64,000 nt of DNA from Halanaerobiales bacterium (GTDB lineage: Bacteria; Bacillota; Halanaerobiia; Halanaerobiales; DTU029), in the NCBI GenBank assembly GCA_029981855.1, contig JARRCS010000001.1, positions 172,566 to 236,565 of the forward strand. The letters are read 5' to 3'. The stretch's first letter is position 1. Every line of letters begins with the position of its first letter. Made by a program: the position numbers and the translations under genes. A model generated the notes under the pieces. It was given only the letters and a program-made list of their open reading frames with translations. It made no database searches and was not told the DNA's origin. Of the stretch, positions 62,633-64,000 are shown piece by piece.

Positions 62633-63418
62633 ATGTCTGGGTGTTTAAATAGCTTTAAAAAAGAAATAACAACTGTCTGGTCATTTCCAGAAAGGGGAAA
62701 ATGGAAAACACATAATTCTCGATACCGAGGTAATTTTGCACCCCAGATTCCCCGGAACATTATTCTAAGGTATTCAGAGGAGGGAGATACAGTCCTTGAT
62801 CCCATGATGGGAGGGGGCACAACTTTAATTGAAGCCAAGATGTTAAATAGAAGGGGTATTGGATATGATATAAATCCTGAGGCAATTAGAATAACCAGAG
62901 GTAGTTTGGGCTTTGAAGGAAATTATAAATATGAACCGGAAATAGGGGTTGAAGATGTTCGAAATTTGAAAGAAATAAACGATGAAAGCATTGATTTAAT
63001 AATTACGCACCCTCCATATTTAAATATAATCAAATATTCTCATGGAAGGATCAAAGAAGATCTTTCAAATATCCAAGGAGTAAAAAAATTTGTAAATGAA
63101 TTTAGCAAGGGGATTAGGGAATTTTATAGAGTTCTGAAGGAAAACTCCTATTGTGCTATTTTGATAGGTGATACCCGAAAAGCAAGGCATTATATTCCTT
63201 TAGCATACTATATAATGAAAAAATTTTTAGAAACAGGCTTTATTCTTAAAGAAGATATAATAAAAGTACAACATAATTGTTCTTCAACACCATACTGGGA
63301 GAGAAAGGTTGAAAAATATAACTTCTATATGATTATGCATGAGCATCTTTTTGTATTTAGAAAACCCTGTAAAGGTGAAGACTTATCCAGGGTGAGATAT
63401 AGTACGTATTTTGACTAG
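62633..63418 (+). CDS. DNA methyltransferase of the N4/N6 (HPPY) type
   Basis: About 261 residues from ATG 62633. VLDPMMGGGTTLIEAKMLNR is SAM motif I; IDLIITHPPYLNIIKYSHGR carries an HPPY-type motif IV instead of DPPY, seen in some TRM11-like and N4-cytosine DNA methylases. Earlier in-frame starts at 62609 (ATG) and 62624 (GTG, 5 bases after AGGAG) are possible. It has no cognate nuclease beside it, but adjoins the GATC island and shares its AT-rich composition. Target sequence unknown. Confidence 0.75.
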   Translation: MSGCLNSFKKEITTVWSFPERGKWKTHNSRYRGNFAPQIPRNIILRYSEEGDTVLDPMMGGGTTLIEAKMLNRRGIGYDINPEAIRITRGSLGFEGNYKYEPEIGVEDVRNLKEINDESIDLIITHPPYLNIIKYSHGRIKEDLSNIQGVKKFVNEFSKGIREFYRVLKENSYCAILIGDTRKARHYIPLAYYIMKKFLETGFILKEDIIKVQHNCSSTPYWERKVEKYNFYMIMHEHLFVFRKPCKGEDLSRVRYSTYFD

Positions 63419-63487
63419 CCCAAGTCATATTTGAAGGCGAGTAAAATTATAAAAAAAGAGATTTCCAAAACTAGCCAAGAAAGCCTT

Positions 63488-63503
63488 GCCTATGTTAATA
63501 GGC
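63488..63503 (+). other. Small hairpin upstream of the tnpB remnant
   Basis: GCCTAT and ATAGGC flank a GTTA loop. IS200/IS605-type elements carry subterminal hairpins near their left ends, and this one is 20 bases before the tnpB start. Its link to the element is inferred. Confidence 0.4.
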
Positions 63504-63522
63504 GGGGATCAGGGTGATTAAT

Positions 63523-63874
63523 ATGCAATTAACCTATGTTTTAGAGTTATTAAAACCCACTAAAAGAAAACAGAATATATTTTTTGAAAATGTCTCAGAA
63601 GTAACTAAAAACCGTCAAGCTATTCTGATAAACTTAAAGCAGGAGAAACTAAGTTAAGTTCTGCTGACTTTAAAGCACACAAGCTACCTTCTGCTGTTAA
63701 AAATCAGAATATCAGAGAAGTTAAAGCTCTTTATAACAGATTTAAAAAATCTAATTCTAAAAAAGACAATATAGAATTCAAGCCTAATCAACCTATTTGC
63801 TATAATAATCAGAATTATAAAATTGATAGATATATAATTTCAATACCTCTTTATACTACCAAATGTCAAAAAGG
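63523..63874 (+). pseudogene. tnpB (IS200/IS605 or IS607 type), frameshifted and truncated
   Basis: The ATG behind AGGGTGA starts MQLTYVLELLKPTKRKQNIF; after VTKNRQAIL the frame breaks near 63628 and continues in another frame as SSADFKAHKLPSAVKNQNIR, EVKALYNRFKK and KPNQPICYNNQNYKIDRY, which matches TnpB N-terminal regions. It is cut at about 63874 by the left end of an IS3-type element. The RuvC nuclease part is not in the window. Confidence 0.7.
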
Positions 63875-64000
63875 TGGACTTCCCCCGATTTGTTGGACAG
63901 CAAGTTAAGCTGTATAATATAAACAGGGGGTATAATAAAATGGGTGAACCGAGAAGAAAATATAATGAACAATTTAAACGTGAAGCTGTTGAACTTAGTT
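63875..64000 (+). mobile_element. Left end of an IS3-type insertion sequence
   Basis: TGGACTTCCCCCGATTTGTT (63875-63894) starts with TG and looks like the left terminal inverted repeat of an IS3-family element; a transposase orfA begins 65 bases inside. The right end lies outside the window. Confidence 0.75.
63940..64000 (+). CDS. IS3-family transposase orfA, N-terminal fragment
   Basis: The ATG behind CAGGGGGTATAATAAA encodes MGEPRRKYNEQFKREAVELS before the window ends. The pattern RRKYxxxFKxEAVEL is typical of the HTH_Tnp_1 domain of IS3/IS911 OrfA. Confidence 0.8.
   Translation, partial: MGEPRRKYNEQFKREAVELS

Overview
The window looks like a chromosome segment of a strictly anaerobic, low-GC, Gram-positive-type bacterium. 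Shine-Dalgarno sites are strong, and the regulation is Firmicutes-style (FMN riboswitch, T-box leader, NrdR boxes, sigma-A promoters). Ribonucleotide reduction is by an oxygen-sensitive glycyl-radical enzyme. My best guess is a member of the Halanaerobiales or a close relative. That placement is from memory of gene content and was not tested.

Layout. 1-14600 is housekeeping: the end of a UPF0182 membrane protein, the YfmF/YfmH peptidase pair, an NSS transporter with its tiny MetS-like subunit, queG, a TGS-nucleoside kinase, nth, a PHP phosphoesterase, an ilvE-type aminotransferase, a PIN-PhoH ATPase and a MerR regulator. 14800-25000 holds cell-wall genes (SpoIID-like, two LysM/M23 endopeptidases), riboflavin uptake under an FMN riboswitch, trmL and three tandem M42 aminopeptidases. 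25040-27040 is an acyl-CoA ligase behind a T-box leader. 27200-31150 is the anaerobic ribonucleotide reductase locus on the minus strand. Its NrdD carries a 181-residue mini-intein at the active-site cysteine and lacks the glycyl-radical loop, which a separate 54-residue gene encodes. 31500-48000 holds a radical SAM protein, tRNA-Lys/fMet/Phe, a Xer-type recombinase, a COG2403 GTPase-like protein, hflX without an ordinary start codon, Hsp33, an alcohol dehydrogenase, the ytqB/ytqA pair, panE and two sugar kinases. 48200-53800 is sbcDC plus a DUF6391-like membrane protein. 53900-58460 is thrC and a complete arginine-to-spermidine set (speD, pyruvoyl arginine decarboxylase, speE, speB).

58700-64000 is an AT-rich accessory region. 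It has a transposase remnant and a GATC-type restriction-modification island: a controller-like XRE protein, a Dam-type methylase, a MutH/Sau3AI-like nuclease, an unknown 202-residue partner and a frameshifted DpnA-type methylase. A second DNA methylase follows, then a broken TnpB gene interrupted by the left end of an IS3-type element.

Most notable: the triple-split nrdD (extein, intein, glycyl-radical peptide); three intergenic copies of an about 95-base two-hairpin repeat whose stems are kept by compensatory changes; an identical 15-base palindrome in front of both divergent gene pairs of the R-M island, with an unknown gene beside the nuclease; a T-box in front of an acyl-CoA ligase; and hflX whose ribosome binding site points at an AUA codon. 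Remnants of an aldo/keto reductase, a UroD-family methyltransferase and a transposase show recent gene decay.
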